From Tenacibaculum lutimaris (lineage in GTDB: Bacteria > Bacteroidota > Bacteroidia > Flavobacteriales > Flavobacteriaceae): DNA of 64,000 nucleotides. Positions 33,931 through 44,598 of the stretch are shown here, one piece after another. A program made the translations under genes and the position numbers. Position 1 is the first letter of the stretch. Every line of letters starts with the position of its first letter. The notes beneath the pieces were generated by a model. That model did no database searches. It had not been told where the DNA came from and saw only the letters and a list, made by a program, of their open reading frames with translations. The stretch is taken from the NCBI RefSeq assembly GCF_003610735.1, contig NZ_RAQM01000006.1:332274-396273 (forward strand), written 5' to 3'.

Positions 33931-34746
33931 ATGAAGGATAAGAGAATTTTATATGTTTCGTCTGAGGTTACCCCTTATTTACCAGAAACAGAATTATCGT
34001 CTACCGCATTTAACGTTGCCAAAAATGCACATTCTAAAGGAATTCAAACCCGTATTTTCATGCCTCGCTTTGGGGTAATTAACGAGCGAAGGCATCAATT
34101 ACATGAAGTTATTCGACTTTCGGGTATGAACTTAATTATTAATGACATGGATATGCCTTTGATAATTAAAGTTGCCTCTATTCCTAAAGAAAGAATGCAA
34201 GTGTACTTTATTGACAATGATGAATATTTTAAGCGTAAAGCAGTTTATTCTGACGAAGATGATAAGCTTTTCGAAGATAATGATGAGCGTATGATCTTCT
34301 TCGCTAAAGGTGTTGTTGAAACCGTTAAAAAGCTAAACTGGGCTCCAGATATTATTCATGTTCACGGATGGATGGCCTCTTTATTACCTCTATATTTAAG
34401 AGAATATTATAAAGAAGAACCTTTGTTTGCAGAAAGTAAGATTGTAACTTCGCTGTACAATAGTGATATTGAAGATTTAAATAACGAAATGGCAAACAAA
34501 GTTCGTTTTGATAAAATCGAAGAATCGAAAGTAACAACGATAGAAACGCCAAGTCATTTAAATATTTTAAAAAGCGCTATTGAAAACTCAGATGCTGTTA
34601 TAAAAGGTAGTGAAGTTTTACCAGACGAAATTGAAACTTTTATTGAAGAAACAAATGCAAAAGTGTTAGACTTCCAATCTGAAGAGACTTTAACCGAAGC
34701 ATATTTAGAATTTTATAAAGAAAACGTTTTAGAATTAAGCGAATAA
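33931..34746 (+). CDS. Truncated glycogen/starch-synthase-like protein (GT5 N-domain only)
   Basis: The 271-aa protein resembles the N-terminal half of GT5 glycogen synthases: RILYVSSEVTPYLPETELS, GIQTRIFMPRFGVINERRHQLHEV (in part) and WAPDIIHVHGWMASLLPLY. The ADP-glucose-binding KxGGL loop is replaced by TELSST, and the whole C-terminal GT1 domain is absent. It is therefore unlikely to be a working glycogen synthase. It lies in a plus-strand operon: its TAA overlaps the DUF4270 ATG by one base. Confidence 0.85.
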   Translation: MKDKRILYVSSEVTPYLPETELSSTAFNVAKNAHSKGIQTRIFMPRFGVINERRHQLHEVIRLSGMNLIINDMDMPLIIKVASIPKERMQVYFIDNDEYFKRKAVYSDEDDKLFEDNDERMIFFAKGVVETVKKLNWAPDIIHVHGWMASLLPLYLREYYKEEPLFAESKIVTSLYNSDIEDLNNEMANKVRFDKIEESKVTTIETPSHLNILKSAIENSDAVIKGSEVLPDEIETFIEETNAKVLDFQSEETLTEAYLEFYKENVLELSE

Positions 34747-36308
34747 TGATTAGAAAAATTGGGGTACTAGGTATTAGCCTGTTATGTTTTACAGCTATTA
34801 CATCATGTGAAAAAGATTTTAGCGAAGTAGGAACAAATATTATTACAAACGATAAATTTGAAACAGGAGAAATTTTATTAGATGTTGAAATCACTCCTAT
34901 AGACCTTCAAAATGTTCAAGCTGATAACATCAATGCTAGTATTAGTGATTATTGGCTAGGTGTATATAACAATCCTAACGGAAAAAAAATTGAAGCTTCT
35001 ATCGTTTCTCAACTGGGTTACATTTCTGGTTTAAAAACTCAAGAAAATGTAGTAGATGGAGATACTATTTTTAACTTGGATAAAGTAATTTTAAAATTAC
35101 CTTACCAAGCCACAGCAAAAACATCTGGTGGGGTAACTAGTTATAAATTAGACTCCATATTAGGAGATCCTAATACTGCAGTAGATATCCAAGTACTACA
35201 AAACGAAACGTTTTTAAACACCTTAGATCCTTTGGATCCTACAAAGAAAAATTCTTTCTTTTCTGATGCCGAATATTTAGGAAATACTGTTTTAAATGAA
35301 AATAGCACTCCTTACAGTTTTAAACCTAAAGCCTCGGACACTATTTTTAAATTCAATAGAATTGACAGATCTATTTCTTTAGCTAATACAACCACGTACG
35401 AAGACACATTAAGAGTTTACAACGCTCAAGGAGCTAATATTCCTTTTTTAGCTATTCCTTTAGACCTTACAACAATGAAAAGTATTTTCTGGGATGAATT
35501 CGAAAACACTTCATTTTCTTCCAAAGACGACTTCGATGAATATTTTAAAGGGGTAAAAATTATAGCATTTGGTAATAATGGAGCAATGGCCCCTTTCAAC
35601 TTAGCCTCTACCCCAACACCTTCTGTAGATTTTTATTACACTAAATCTGTCTTAGAAGCTGGTAACGTTAAAGATACTATTCAGAGTAAATATACTTTTC
35701 CTTTATCAGGCATAAGAAATAGTATCTATAAAATGTCTCCAATAGCAATGCAGTCTACCGCTAATAAATTTGTTATTCAAGGAACTGCAGGTAGTTCTGC
35801 TGAGATTAAAATTTTAGACAACGCAAAAGTTCAAGAATTAAAAGCAAACAACTGGTTAATTAACGACGCTTCTCTTACTTTTTATGTGGATCAAACCATC
35901 AATACCGAAGCTAATATTATTCCCCAACAACTATTCTTATACCAAAATAAAGATAACGGAGCAGGAGAAATAACTCCTACCCATGTTTCAGATGCTTACA
36001 ATGAAACAGGTACTTTTGGAGGAAGACTTATCTTAGCAGAAGATGAAATTCCTGAAAAATACACCTTTAGAATCACTAACTATATTACTAATTTATTAGC
36101 TGGAGAAGATGGCTTCACTACTGAACCATTGGTATTAAAAGTGTACAATCCTACAGATTTTCCTACTACAAATAGTACTGGAGGAGTTAACACAAACGTA
36201 AAAACATACAATTGGAACCCTAGAGCAGTAACTTTATTAGACGGAAGTGAAACTGCTAATGGAACAAAAAGAGCTGTTTTAAAAATATCATATTCAAAAG
36301 AAAAATAA
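34746..36308 (+). CDS. DUF4270 lipoprotein
   Basis: The 520-aa protein has a lipoprotein signal with a lipobox ending SLLCFTAITSCEKDFSE (Cys at about residue 21). The rest is beta-rich and matches the Bacteroidota DUF4270 pattern, for example VDGDTIFNLDKVILKLPY (in part) and YKFRITNYI-like segments near the end (YTFRITNYITNLLAG). Probably an outer-membrane lipoprotein; function unknown. It lies between the glycogen-synthase-like gene and glmS. Confidence 0.85.
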   Translation: MIRKIGVLGISLLCFTAITSCEKDFSEVGTNIITNDKFETGEILLDVEITPIDLQNVQADNINASISDYWLGVYNNPNGKKIEASIVSQLGYISGLKTQENVVDGDTIFNLDKVILKLPYQATAKTSGGVTSYKLDSILGDPNTAVDIQVLQNETFLNTLDPLDPTKKNSFFSDAEYLGNTVLNENSTPYSFKPKASDTIFKFNRIDRSISLANTTTYEDTLRVYNAQGANIPFLAIPLDLTTMKSIFWDEFENTSFSSKDDFDEYFKGVKIIAFGNNGAMAPFNLASTPTPSVDFYYTKSVLEAGNVKDTIQSKYTFPLSGIRNSIYKMSPIAMQSTANKFVIQGTAGSSAEIKILDNAKVQELKANNWLINDASLTFYVDQTINTEANIIPQQLFLYQNKDNGAGEITPTHVSDAYNETGTFGGRLILAEDEIPEKYTFRITNYITNLLAGEDGFTTEPLVLKVYNPTDFPTTNSTGGVNTNVKTYNWNPRAVTLLDGSETANGTKRAVLKISYSKEK

Positions 36309-36317
36309 GAAATTGTT

Positions 36318-38174
36318 ATGTGTGGAATTACAGGTTATATAGGTCATAGAGATGCTTATCCTATTGTAATCAATGGTCTAAAGCGTTTAGAATATAGAGG
36401 GTATGATAGTGCAGGAATCATGATGTATGATGGAAAAACAATGCACCTGTCAAAAACTAAAGGAAAAGTTTCTGATTTAGAAATAATTACCAATAAAGAA
36501 GAAGAGCGAAAAGTTGGGAAAATAGGGATAGGACACACACGTTGGGCTACTCACGGTGTGCCTAATGATGTAAACTCACACCCTCATTTTTCTCAATCTG
36601 GTGATTTAGTTATTGTTCATAATGGTATCATTGAAAATTATGATACCATTAAAAAAGAACTAATATCAAGAGGTTACGAATTTAAAAGTGATACAGATAC
36701 AGAAGTTTTAGTAAACCTTATTGAAGAAGTTAAAAAAAGTGAAGGCTGTAAACTAGGTAAAGCTGTTCAAATTGCCCTAACTAATGTAATTGGAGCTTAT
36801 GCAATTGCTGTTTTCGATAAAACTAAACCAAATGAGTTAGTAGTAGCTCGTTTAGGTAGCCCAATCGCTATTGGAGTTGGAAAAAACAACGAAGAGTTTT
36901 TTGTAGCTTCTGATGCTTCTCCTTTTATTGAGTATACCAAAGATGCTATTTACCTTGAAGATGGTGAATTAGCTATCATTAAAAAAGATAAAGGAATTAA
37001 AGTTCACAAGATTGAAAACGATAAAGAAATCGATGCGAACATTCAAAAGTTACAGCTAAGCTTAGAGCAGATAGAGAAAGGTGGGTATGACCACTTTATG
37101 CTAAAAGAAATTTACGAGCAACCTAAAGCCATTATCGATACGTATAGAGGTAGAATGTTAGCTAACGAGGGAATTATCCGAATGGCTGGTGTTGATGATA
37201 ATATGTCTAAATTTTTAAATGCAGACAGAATTATTATTGTTGCTTGTGGTACGTCTTGGCATGCAGGGCTAGTTGGCGAGTATCTTTTTGAAGATATGGC
37301 TCGTATTCCCGTTGAAGTAGAGTATGCTTCTGAATTTAGATATCGTAATCCTATCATCACTCCAAATGATGTTGTGATTGCTATTTCTCAATCAGGAGAA
37401 ACTGCAGATACTTTAGCAGCCATTAAATTGGCAAAATCTATGGGAGCTTTCGTATTCGGAGTTTGTAATGTAGTAGGTTCTTCTATTGCTAGAGAAACAC
37501 ATGCTGGAGCATATACTCATGCTGGACCAGAAATTGGAGTAGCTTCTACAAAAGCATTTACAACACAAATAACCGTACTTTCTTTAATAGCTTTAAAATT
37601 AGCGCAAGCTAAAGGAACTTTATCTACATCAGCTGTAAACACTTATTTACAAACAATGCAGCAAATTCCTGCGCAAGTAGAGAATTTATTGAAAATTGAT
37701 GCTCAAGTTAAAGAAATAGCAGCTGTATATAAAGACGCTAAAAACTGTTTATATTTAGGTAGAGGTTTTAACTTCCCTGTTGCTTTAGAAGGAGCCTTAA
37801 AATTAAAAGAAATCTCTTATATCCATGCTGAAGGGTACCCTGCAGCAGAAATGAAACACGGGCCTATCGCATTAATTGATGAAAATATGCCTGTTTTCGT
37901 AATTGCAACTAGTAGAGGTCATTATGAAAAGGTAGTAAGTAACATCCAAGAGATTAAATCAAGAAGCGGTAAAATTGTGGCTATTGTTACTGAAGGCGAT
38001 GAAACTGTTAAAGAAATTGCAGATCATGTGATTGAAATCCCTGATACTGAAGAAGCATTTACACCTTTATTAACCACAATACCACTACAGCTATTATCAT
38101 ATCACATAGCTGTAATGTTAGGTAAAAATGTAGATCAACCAAGAAACTTAGCAAAATCAGTTACAGTAGAGTAA
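36318..38174 (+). CDS. glmS: Glutamine-fructose-6-phosphate aminotransferase
   Basis: First step of UDP-GlcNAc synthesis. The 618-aa protein has Cys2 at the N-terminal glutaminase (MCGITGYIGHRDAYPI), GHTRWATHG, two SIS sugar-isomerase domains (VACGTSWHAGLVGEY and LGRGFNFPVALEGALKLKEIS, in part), and the last PRNLAKSVTVE tail. Its substrate product feeds cell-wall precursors used by the PBP made elsewhere in the window. A strong hairpin follows. Confidence 0.97.
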   Translation: MCGITGYIGHRDAYPIVINGLKRLEYRGYDSAGIMMYDGKTMHLSKTKGKVSDLEIITNKEEERKVGKIGIGHTRWATHGVPNDVNSHPHFSQSGDLVIVHNGIIENYDTIKKELISRGYEFKSDTDTEVLVNLIEEVKKSEGCKLGKAVQIALTNVIGAYAIAVFDKTKPNELVVARLGSPIAIGVGKNNEEFFVASDASPFIEYTKDAIYLEDGELAIIKKDKGIKVHKIENDKEIDANIQKLQLSLEQIEKGGYDHFMLKEIYEQPKAIIDTYRGRMLANEGIIRMAGVDDNMSKFLNADRIIIVACGTSWHAGLVGEYLFEDMARIPVEVEYASEFRYRNPIITPNDVVIAISQSGETADTLAAIKLAKSMGAFVFGVCNVVGSSIARETHAGAYTHAGPEIGVASTKAFTTQITVLSLIALKLAQAKGTLSTSAVNTYLQTMQQIPAQVENLLKIDAQVKEIAAVYKDAKNCLYLGRGFNFPVALEGALKLKEISYIHAEGYPAAEMKHGPIALIDENMPVFVIATSRGHYEKVVSNIQEIKSRSGKIVAIVTEGDETVKEIADHVIEIPDTEEAFTPLLTTIPLQLLSYHIAVMLGKNVDQPRNLAKSVTVE

Positions 38175-38199
38175 CAAATTGATTTTAATTCAAAATATA

Positions 38200-38228
38200 A
38201 ATCCTGAGAAATTCTCAGGATTTTTTTT
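38200..38228 (+). terminator. Terminator after glmS
   Basis: TCCTGAGA (38202-38209) pairs with TCTCAGGA (38213-38220) over a 3-base loop, followed by eight T residues. Confidence 0.88.
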
Positions 38229-38548
38229 ATGCTTATTTTTAAAATTTAAAAAGTTTATAACCTAAAACTAACCTTACTAATTAATAATTATTCTTAAAAT
38301 TTCTGAATAAAATTAACAACCAAAACAGAAAGCAAGTAATTAATTGAAAAAAGATAAATAGAATGAATAAAAAAGACAACTTTTCTCAATATTAACTACA
38401 TGTAAACTACCTTAAAACTTCTTATTCTTTTACCATTAAACAATATTTTATTAATCAATGAAAAAGATCTAGATTACTCATTTGCAATACTTTTACTACA
38501 TCAAACTTTAATTCATAAACTTAAAAAAAAACTCTAAATCTCTAAAAA
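38229..38548. other. AT-rich intergenic region before a small secreted-protein gene
   Basis: About 320 bases with no open frame of note and no tRNA-like or long hairpin structure. It contains runs of A and T and one TTTGC stretch near 38481 that could be part of a promoter for the gene at 38549, but no TAnnTTTG box. I see nothing else. Confidence 0.5.
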
Positions 38549-38881
38549 ATGAAAAAGTTATTCGTATTAGTATTCGTTACCTTAATGAGCACTTCAGTAT
38601 TTTCTACAAACGAAAATCCTTCTAAAAAAGAAGAAATCAGAACTAAAATTGTTGAGTTACTAGGTAACCCAAACTTTATCCTTGATGAGGAAGTAAAAAC
38701 TACTGTTGAATTTTTAATTAATAAAAACGGTGAGATTGTTATATTGAACGTTAACTGTAATACTGAACAAATTTGTCAGTATGTAAAAAGCAGGTTGAAC
38801 TATAAATTGATTAGTAAAAAATCAACATTAAAAAATAGCTTTTATAAGATGCCCTTAACCATAAAGAGCTCTTTAAAATAG
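38549..38881 (+). CDS. Small secreted protein of unknown function
   Basis: The 110-aa precursor has a clear signal peptide (KKLFVLVFVTLMSTSVFS). The mature part includes EVKTTVEFLINKNGEIVILNV, similar in style to the TonB-C-like small proteins of flavobacteria (strand, Lys-Asn-Gly-Glu turn, strand), and a Cys pair CNTEQIC. No family is assigned. It is a single gene with a terminator after it. Confidence 0.72.
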   Translation: MKKLFVLVFVTLMSTSVFSTNENPSKKEEIRTKIVELLGNPNFILDEEVKTTVEFLINKNGEIVILNVNCNTEQICQYVKSRLNYKLISKKSTLKNSFYKMPLTIKSSLK

Positions 38882-38908
38882 CACATTTTCATTCCCCTAG
38901 TAAAAAAT

Positions 38909-38937
38909 AAAACCTCATAGATATCTATGAGGTTTTT
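38909..38937. terminator. Bidirectional terminator between the secreted-protein gene and gdhA
   Basis: AAAACCTCATAGAT (38909-38922) and ATCTATGAGGTTTT (38923-38936) form a perfect palindrome flanked by A and T runs, between convergent genes. Confidence 0.85.
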
Positions 38938-38958
38938 ACTTTATATATGTGCAATTTA

Positions 38959-40353
<1,395 letters not shown>

Positions 40354-40451
40354 TTACTATTTTTTAATTTCCATTTCATTGGTTATTTTCTTTGTTTTAC
40401 TAGTACTACAGTAAACACTCTTAAATTCTCTTTTATTTTAACAAAAAAACG

Positions 40452-40459
40452 TAAATTTG
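40452..40459 (+). promoter_or_regulatory. -7 box for pheS
   Basis: TAAATTTG followed by CC matches TAnnTTTG, 22 bases before the pheS ATG. Confidence 0.55.
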
Positions 40460-40481
40460 CCACTTAACTTTTGGATAGATT

Positions 40482-41501
40482 ATGTTAGACAAGGTAAAAG
40501 AATTGATTGGAGAGGTAAATGCTTTTAATACTACTTCAAAAGAAGAAATTGAAGCATTTAGAATTAAATATTTAGGAAGCAAAGGAATTTTAAAGGATTT
40601 ATTTGCTGAATTTAAGAATGTACCTAACGACCAAAAGAAAGAATTTGGTCAAACTATCAATTTACTTAAAACTTCTGCTGAAGATAAAGTAAACACTTTA
40701 AAAGAGGCTATAGAAAATGCTGTTGAAGAAAAAGGTGTTTATGGCGATTTAACACGTCCATCAGAGCCAATTAACTTAGGTTCGCGCCACCCAATTTCAT
40801 TAGTAAAAAATCAAATTATCGAAGTATTTAACCGTATTGGTTTTACTGTTTCTGAAGGACCGGAAATTGAAGATGATTGGCATAACTTTACTGCCTTAAA
40901 CTTACCAGAATATCACCCAGCACGTGATATGCAAGATACTTTCTTCATTGAAAAGAATCCTGATACTTTATTAAGAACACATACCTCATCGGTGCAAGTG
41001 CGCTATATGGAAAACAACGAACCTCCAATTCGTACAATTTCTCCAGGGCGTGTGTTTAGAAATGAAGATATTTCTGCACGTGCACACTGTATTTTCCACC
41101 AAGTAGAGGGATTATACATTGACACTGATGTTTCTTTTGCTGACTTAAAACAAACCTTATTATACTTTACCAAAGAAATGTTTGGTAAATCTAAAATACG
41201 TTTACGTCCGTCATATTTCCCATTTACTGAGCCTAGTGCTGAAGTAGATATTTATTGGGGATTAGAAACTGAAACCGATTACAGAATCACCAAAGGAACT
41301 GGTTGGTTAGAGATTATGGGATGTGGTATGGTAGATCCTAATGTATTAAAAAACTGTAATATCGATCCAACTAAATATAGTGGTTATGCCTTCGGAATGG
41401 GTATTGAGCGTATTGCAATGTTGTTATACCAAATTCCAGATATTCGTATGTTCTACGAAAACGACAAGCGTTTCTTAGAACAGTTTAAATCTGTTATTTA
41501 A
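40482..41501 (+). CDS. pheS: Phenylalanine-tRNA ligase alpha subunit
   Basis: The 339-aa class II synthetase subunit has an N-terminal coiled coil, motif 2 [27 protein letters not shown] (in part), and motif 3 [22 protein letters not shown]. It also has [20 protein letters not shown] for phenylalanine binding. It charges tRNA-Phe together with PheT, which is not in the window. It is followed by two small unknown genes on the same strand. Confidence 0.97.
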   Translation: MLDKVKELIGEVNAFNTTSKEEIEAFRIKYLGSKGILKDLFAEFKNVPNDQKKEFGQTINLLKTSAEDKVNTLKEAIENAVEEKGVYGDLTRPSEPINLGSRHPISLVKNQIIEVFNRIGFTVSEGPEIEDDWHNFTALNLPEYHPARDMQDTFFIEKNPDTLLRTHTSSVQVRYMENNEPPIRTISPGRVFRNEDISARAHCIFHQVEGLYIDTDVSFADLKQTLLYFTKEMFGKSKIRLRPSYFPFTEPSAEVDIYWGLETETDYRITKGTGWLEIMGCGMVDPNVLKNCNIDPTKYSGYAFGMGIERIAMLLYQIPDIRMFYENDKRFLEQFKSVI

Positions 41502-41511
41502 TTTTAATAAT

Positions 41512-41694
41512 TTGATTAAGAACACTCTTATTTTACTTGTTTCAAGTATCGGATTAATTATTTTAGGATTCAATGCTTTCTTTGAATTTATTCCTTTTGA
41601 AAGTCAAAGAGTTAAATATATTATTATACTAATACTCTTAATAATTAATTTTATTTTTTTAATTAAGAAAACTAACAAAGACATAAAACAATAG
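41512..41694 (+). CDS. Small two-helix membrane protein
   Basis: The 60-aa product consists of two transmembrane helices (about residues 3-23 and 32-52) and a short basic tail. It starts at a TTG 10 bases after pheS and ends 7 bases before the next gene, which makes it likely to be translated as part of a pheS operon. I recognise no family. Confidence 0.55.
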   Translation: MIKNTLILLVSSIGLIILGFNAFFEFIPFESQRVKYIIILILLIINFIFLIKKTNKDIKQ

Positions 41695-41701
41695 TTTCGA
41701 A

Positions 41702-42097
41702 ATGAAGAAAGATATTGAAATCCCTAAGGTAACAGATGTAGAAATAGCCGTTGTTTTAGAAACAAATGAAATCGATAACAAAGAGGATTGGAATGTATAC
41801 ATTCTTAACAAGAAAGATGTTGATTTAGAAATGGTAGTTATTGTTTCTCAAGGATTCTCAGACACTAAAACCACTTCTGTTTTCCGAAGAAAAATAGACA
41901 TGCTTCCTGCAAATAGTTATCAAAAGTTTGAGTTAATGCAACCTGAGTTATTTGATTTAGACAATCGTTTTCAGGTAACTTTCTTTGAAAACAACAGACT
42001 ACATGACAAAACCTTTATTTTTCAAGCCGAGACTATTCAAGAGGGCTTTTTAAGAGATATTGAATTCTTAGGAAAAAGAGGAATTGTTTGTAAATAA
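41702..42097 (+). CDS. Uncharacterised protein following pheS
   Basis: The 131-aa soluble protein is beta-rich: IPKVTDVEIAVVLETN, DWNVYILNKKDVDLEMVVIVSQG (in part) and a C-terminal RDIEFLGKRGIVCK. Flavobacterial relatives sit next to pheS, and some have been mislabelled as synthetase subunits. There is no catalytic motif. A terminator follows, so the pheS transcript probably ends here. Confidence 0.75.
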   Translation: MKKDIEIPKVTDVEIAVVLETNEIDNKEDWNVYILNKKDVDLEMVVIVSQGFSDTKTTSVFRRKIDMLPANSYQKFELMQPELFDLDNRFQVTFFENNRLHDKTFIFQAETIQEGFLRDIEFLGKRGIVCK

Positions 42098-42109
42098 AAA
42101 TTCACAATA

Positions 42110-42147
42110 GAACGATAGTTGTTAATTCACAGCTATCGTTCTTTTTT
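42110..42147 (+). terminator. Terminator after the pheS operon
   Basis: GAACGATAGTTG (42110-42121) pairs with CAGCTATCGTTC (42130-42141), with one wobble, followed by a T run. Confidence 0.85.
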
Positions 42148-42186
42148 TACTATCACTTTTTAGTATTTTCGTAAAAATCCTATTTC

Positions 42187-43551
42187 ATGTTTTTAAACAT
42201 TCAAGACTTAGTTGCACAATTTTCTTCTTGGGTATGGGGAATTCCCTTACTAATTTTATTAATTGGTGGTGGTTTATATCTATTCATCTATTCAGGGTTG
42301 GTTCCTTTTAGATATATAGGACATGCCATTGCTATTTTAAGAGGGAAATATGATAAAGCCGATTCTCCTGGAGATTTATCGCATTACGAAGCTTTATCTT
42401 CTGCCATTGCAGCAACAGTCGGAATGGGAAATATCAGTGGTGTTGCCATTGCTATTGCAACAGGTGGACCAGGAGCTATTTTTTGGATGTGGGTAAGTGC
42501 TTTTGTTGGTATGGCTACTAAGTTTTTTACCTGTAGCTTGTCGGTTATGTATCGTGGAAAAGATGAAGATGGAAACGTAAAAGGTGGACCAATGTATGTT
42601 ATTACTGAAGGACTTGGAAAAAAATGGAAACCCTTGGCTATATTTTTCTCAACTGCTGGGTTGATAGGAACGTTGCCTGCTTTTCAAGCAAACCAACTTA
42701 CACAAACACTAGTAGATGTTTTTCAAGTACACGAAACCAATCATTTTACTGCTAAATTATTATTAGGTATCTCCACTGCTATTATTGTAGCTATGGTGAT
42801 TTTTGGAGGAATTAAACGAATTGGTAGTGTTGCAGGAAAATTAGTACCAGTAATGGTTGTGGTTTATTTACTTACTGTTTTAACAATATTGTTTTTACGG
42901 TTAGAACAAGTTCCTGCTATTTTTTCTTTAATTTTTGAAGATGCTTTTTCAGGAAAATCTGTTTTAGGAGGTGCTTTAGGAGTTTTGATAATCACTGGAG
43001 TAAAACGTGCTGCGTTTTCTAACGAAGCAGGATTAGGTACTGCACCTATGATGCACGGAACAGCTAAAACAAAAGAGCCAATTCGAGAAGGATTGGTTGC
43101 TATGTTAGGACCAGCTATTGACACCTTGTTAGTTTGTTCTTTAACTGCATTAGCTATTTTGGCTTCAGGAGTTTGGAAAGGTTTTAAAGGTAACGGAATT
43201 TCTATGACTTTAGCTGCATTTGATGCTGTGCTTCCTCACAACATAGGAAGTGTTATTTTAACCATTTGTGTATTGATTTTTGCTTTTTCAACCCTATTCA
43301 CCTACTCTTTTTACGGATTTAGTTGTTTAAGTTTTTTAACCAATACCAAAATTGGAAAATCATACAACTACATTTATATCATTACTATTGTAATTGCCTC
43401 TATTATAAAATTAGACTTTGTAATTAACTTAATTGATAGCGCCTATGCCCTAATGGCAATTCCTACTGTACTTTCAACACTAATTTTAGCACCAAAAGTA
43501 AAAAGAGAAGCTACAAAGTATTTTCAGAATTTAAAAATGAATGAGTTTTAG
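42187..43551 (+). CDS. Alanine/glycine:cation symporter (AGCS family)
   Basis: The 454-aa transporter has about ten transmembrane helices. Its AGCS family segments are SSAIAATVGMGNISGVAIAIATGGPGAIFWMW (in part), GGPMYVITEGLGKKWK and AAFSNEAGLGTAPMMHGTAKT. It probably takes up alanine or glycine with sodium. The ATG at 42187 gives the usual length. It is a single-gene unit. Confidence 0.94.
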   Translation: MFLNIQDLVAQFSSWVWGIPLLILLIGGGLYLFIYSGLVPFRYIGHAIAILRGKYDKADSPGDLSHYEALSSAIAATVGMGNISGVAIAIATGGPGAIFWMWVSAFVGMATKFFTCSLSVMYRGKDEDGNVKGGPMYVITEGLGKKWKPLAIFFSTAGLIGTLPAFQANQLTQTLVDVFQVHETNHFTAKLLLGISTAIIVAMVIFGGIKRIGSVAGKLVPVMVVVYLLTVLTILFLRLEQVPAIFSLIFEDAFSGKSVLGGALGVLIITGVKRAAFSNEAGLGTAPMMHGTAKTKEPIREGLVAMLGPAIDTLLVCSLTALAILASGVWKGFKGNGISMTLAAFDAVLPHNIGSVILTICVLIFAFSTLFTYSFYGFSCLSFLTNTKIGKSYNYIYIITIVIASIIKLDFVINLIDSAYALMAIPTVLSTLILAPKVKREATKYFQNLKMNEF

Positions 43552-43608
43552 CACCATTTCTGAAAAGCAAAAATGACAAGTAGTAATTTTCCGTTTGTGT
43601 TGTTAGCT

Positions 43609-43830
43609 TTACTCTCTGCCTATAGGGTAATCTTCGTAAAAATCTTCAAAAGTTTTATTTGTGGTATAATGGTCTCGTAGTACTTTGTACACCATTAAAA
43701 CTAATAATAATTGACCTATCACCGTAAGTACAAACACCCAACTAAAACCTATTTTAGCAAAAGCCAAAGCAGTTAGCACCAATAAAAAAACAGTGGTAAA
43801 CAACACCAAAAACATCGCTGAATTCTTCAT
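43609..43830 (-). CDS. Small two-helix membrane protein
   Basis: The 73-aa protein has two transmembrane helices (about residues 4-25 and 29-50) and an acidic tail, TFEDFYEDYPIGRE. I chose the ATG at 43830; the TTG two codons upstream is less likely. I recognise no family. It stands alone and is convergent with the alanine symporter gene. Confidence 0.6.
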   Translation of the reverse strand: MKNSAMFLVLFTTVFLLVLTALAFAKIGFSWVFVLTVIGQLLLVLMVYKVLRDHYTTNKTFEDFYEDYPIGRE

Positions 43831-43932
43831 AATCAAGATATTACTCTATAATTTACAAAAAAATCAATAAATGACATAGCTCATATTGTTTAAAATAAGT
43901 AAATTTTAATTTTAAATATGTAAGGTTTTATT

Positions 43933-43940
43933 TACATTTG
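43933..43940 (+). promoter_or_regulatory. -7 box for the membrane-protein/Xre pair
   Basis: TACATTTG matches TAnnTTTG. It overlaps a TTG that could open a longer frame, so it supports the ATG at 43959 as start. Confidence 0.5.
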
Positions 43941-43958
43941 TATAAAAATTATAGAATT

Positions 43959-44378
43959 ATGAATTTTCAAGTATTACCAAATTGGTGTAAGAAAATAGGT
44001 TTAATCACATTTGTAAGTGGTGCTTTTATTGAAGGAAGAGATGCTTTTATTGAAGGTGCTACAGGTAAACCTTATCATTCACTTCAAGAATCAGGAGTTT
44101 TTACTTTTAGAGAGTATTTTGGAGAAAGTTTAATGCACTTTTTTGGTATTCTCTCATTAATTGGAATGGTTATTTATGTATTATCAAAAGAAAAAATAGA
44201 AGATGATTATATTGACAAGCTACGTTTAGAATCTTACCAAATTACAGCTCTGCTTGGATTAAGTGTTACAATAGTACTCTATACTTTTTCAAAAGATATA
44301 AAACTGACGTTAGATTACTTTATAATTTTATTTTTATGGACATACTTAATAACTTTTGCCATTAAAAAAAGACTTTAG
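43959..44378 (+). CDS. Membrane protein encoded with an Xre regulator
   Basis: The 139-aa protein has four transmembrane segments and a tandem repeat FIEGRDAFIEG near residues 22-33. I do not recognise a named family. It ends 4 bases before an Xre-type regulator gene, an arrangement common for small membrane proteins whose expression the partner controls. The ATG at 43959 is chosen because a promoter box covers the upstream TTG. Confidence 0.75.
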   Translation: MNFQVLPNWCKKIGLITFVSGAFIEGRDAFIEGATGKPYHSLQESGVFTFREYFGESLMHFFGILSLIGMVIYVLSKEKIEDDYIDKLRLESYQITALLGLSVTIVLYTFSKDIKLTLDYFIILFLWTYLITFAIKKRL

Positions 44379-44382
44379 TAAC

Positions 44383-44583
44383 ATGAAAAACCTAATAAAA
44401 GTAGAAAGAGCTCGCCACAACCTAACTCAAGGTGTTTTAGCTGAAAAATTAGGAGTATCTAGGCAAACCATACATGCTATAGAAACTAATAAATTTAATC
44501 CTTCGGTAACACTCGCTATAAAAATGGCGCGCTTTTTTAATGTTACTGTAGAATATTTATTTGAGATAGAAGAAGTAGACTAA
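44383..44583 (+). CDS. Xre-family helix-turn-helix regulator (short)
   Basis: The 66-aa protein is nearly all HTH: VERARHNLTQGVLAEKLGVSRQTIHAIETNKFNP (in part), ending TVEYLFEIEE. It resembles the small YozG/Cro-type regulators. The ATG at 44383 is preferred since the longer frame would start inside the upstream gene. It likely regulates the neighbouring membrane-protein gene. Confidence 0.85.
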   Translation: MKNLIKVERARHNLTQGVLAEKLGVSRQTIHAIETNKFNPSVTLAIKMARFFNVTVEYLFEIEEVD

Positions 44584-44598
44584 TTCTCTAAAAAATCC

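Noticed and set aside
38229..38548. Possible small RNA or riboswitch in the region after glmS
   Set aside because: No stable multi-stem structure or known riboswitch core could be traced; the glmS ribozyme would lie upstream of glmS and is not present there either.
43959..44583. Toxin-antitoxin system
   Set aside because: The upstream product is a four-helix membrane protein of ordinary length and the Xre protein resembles a stand-alone regulator; no toxin fold was seen.
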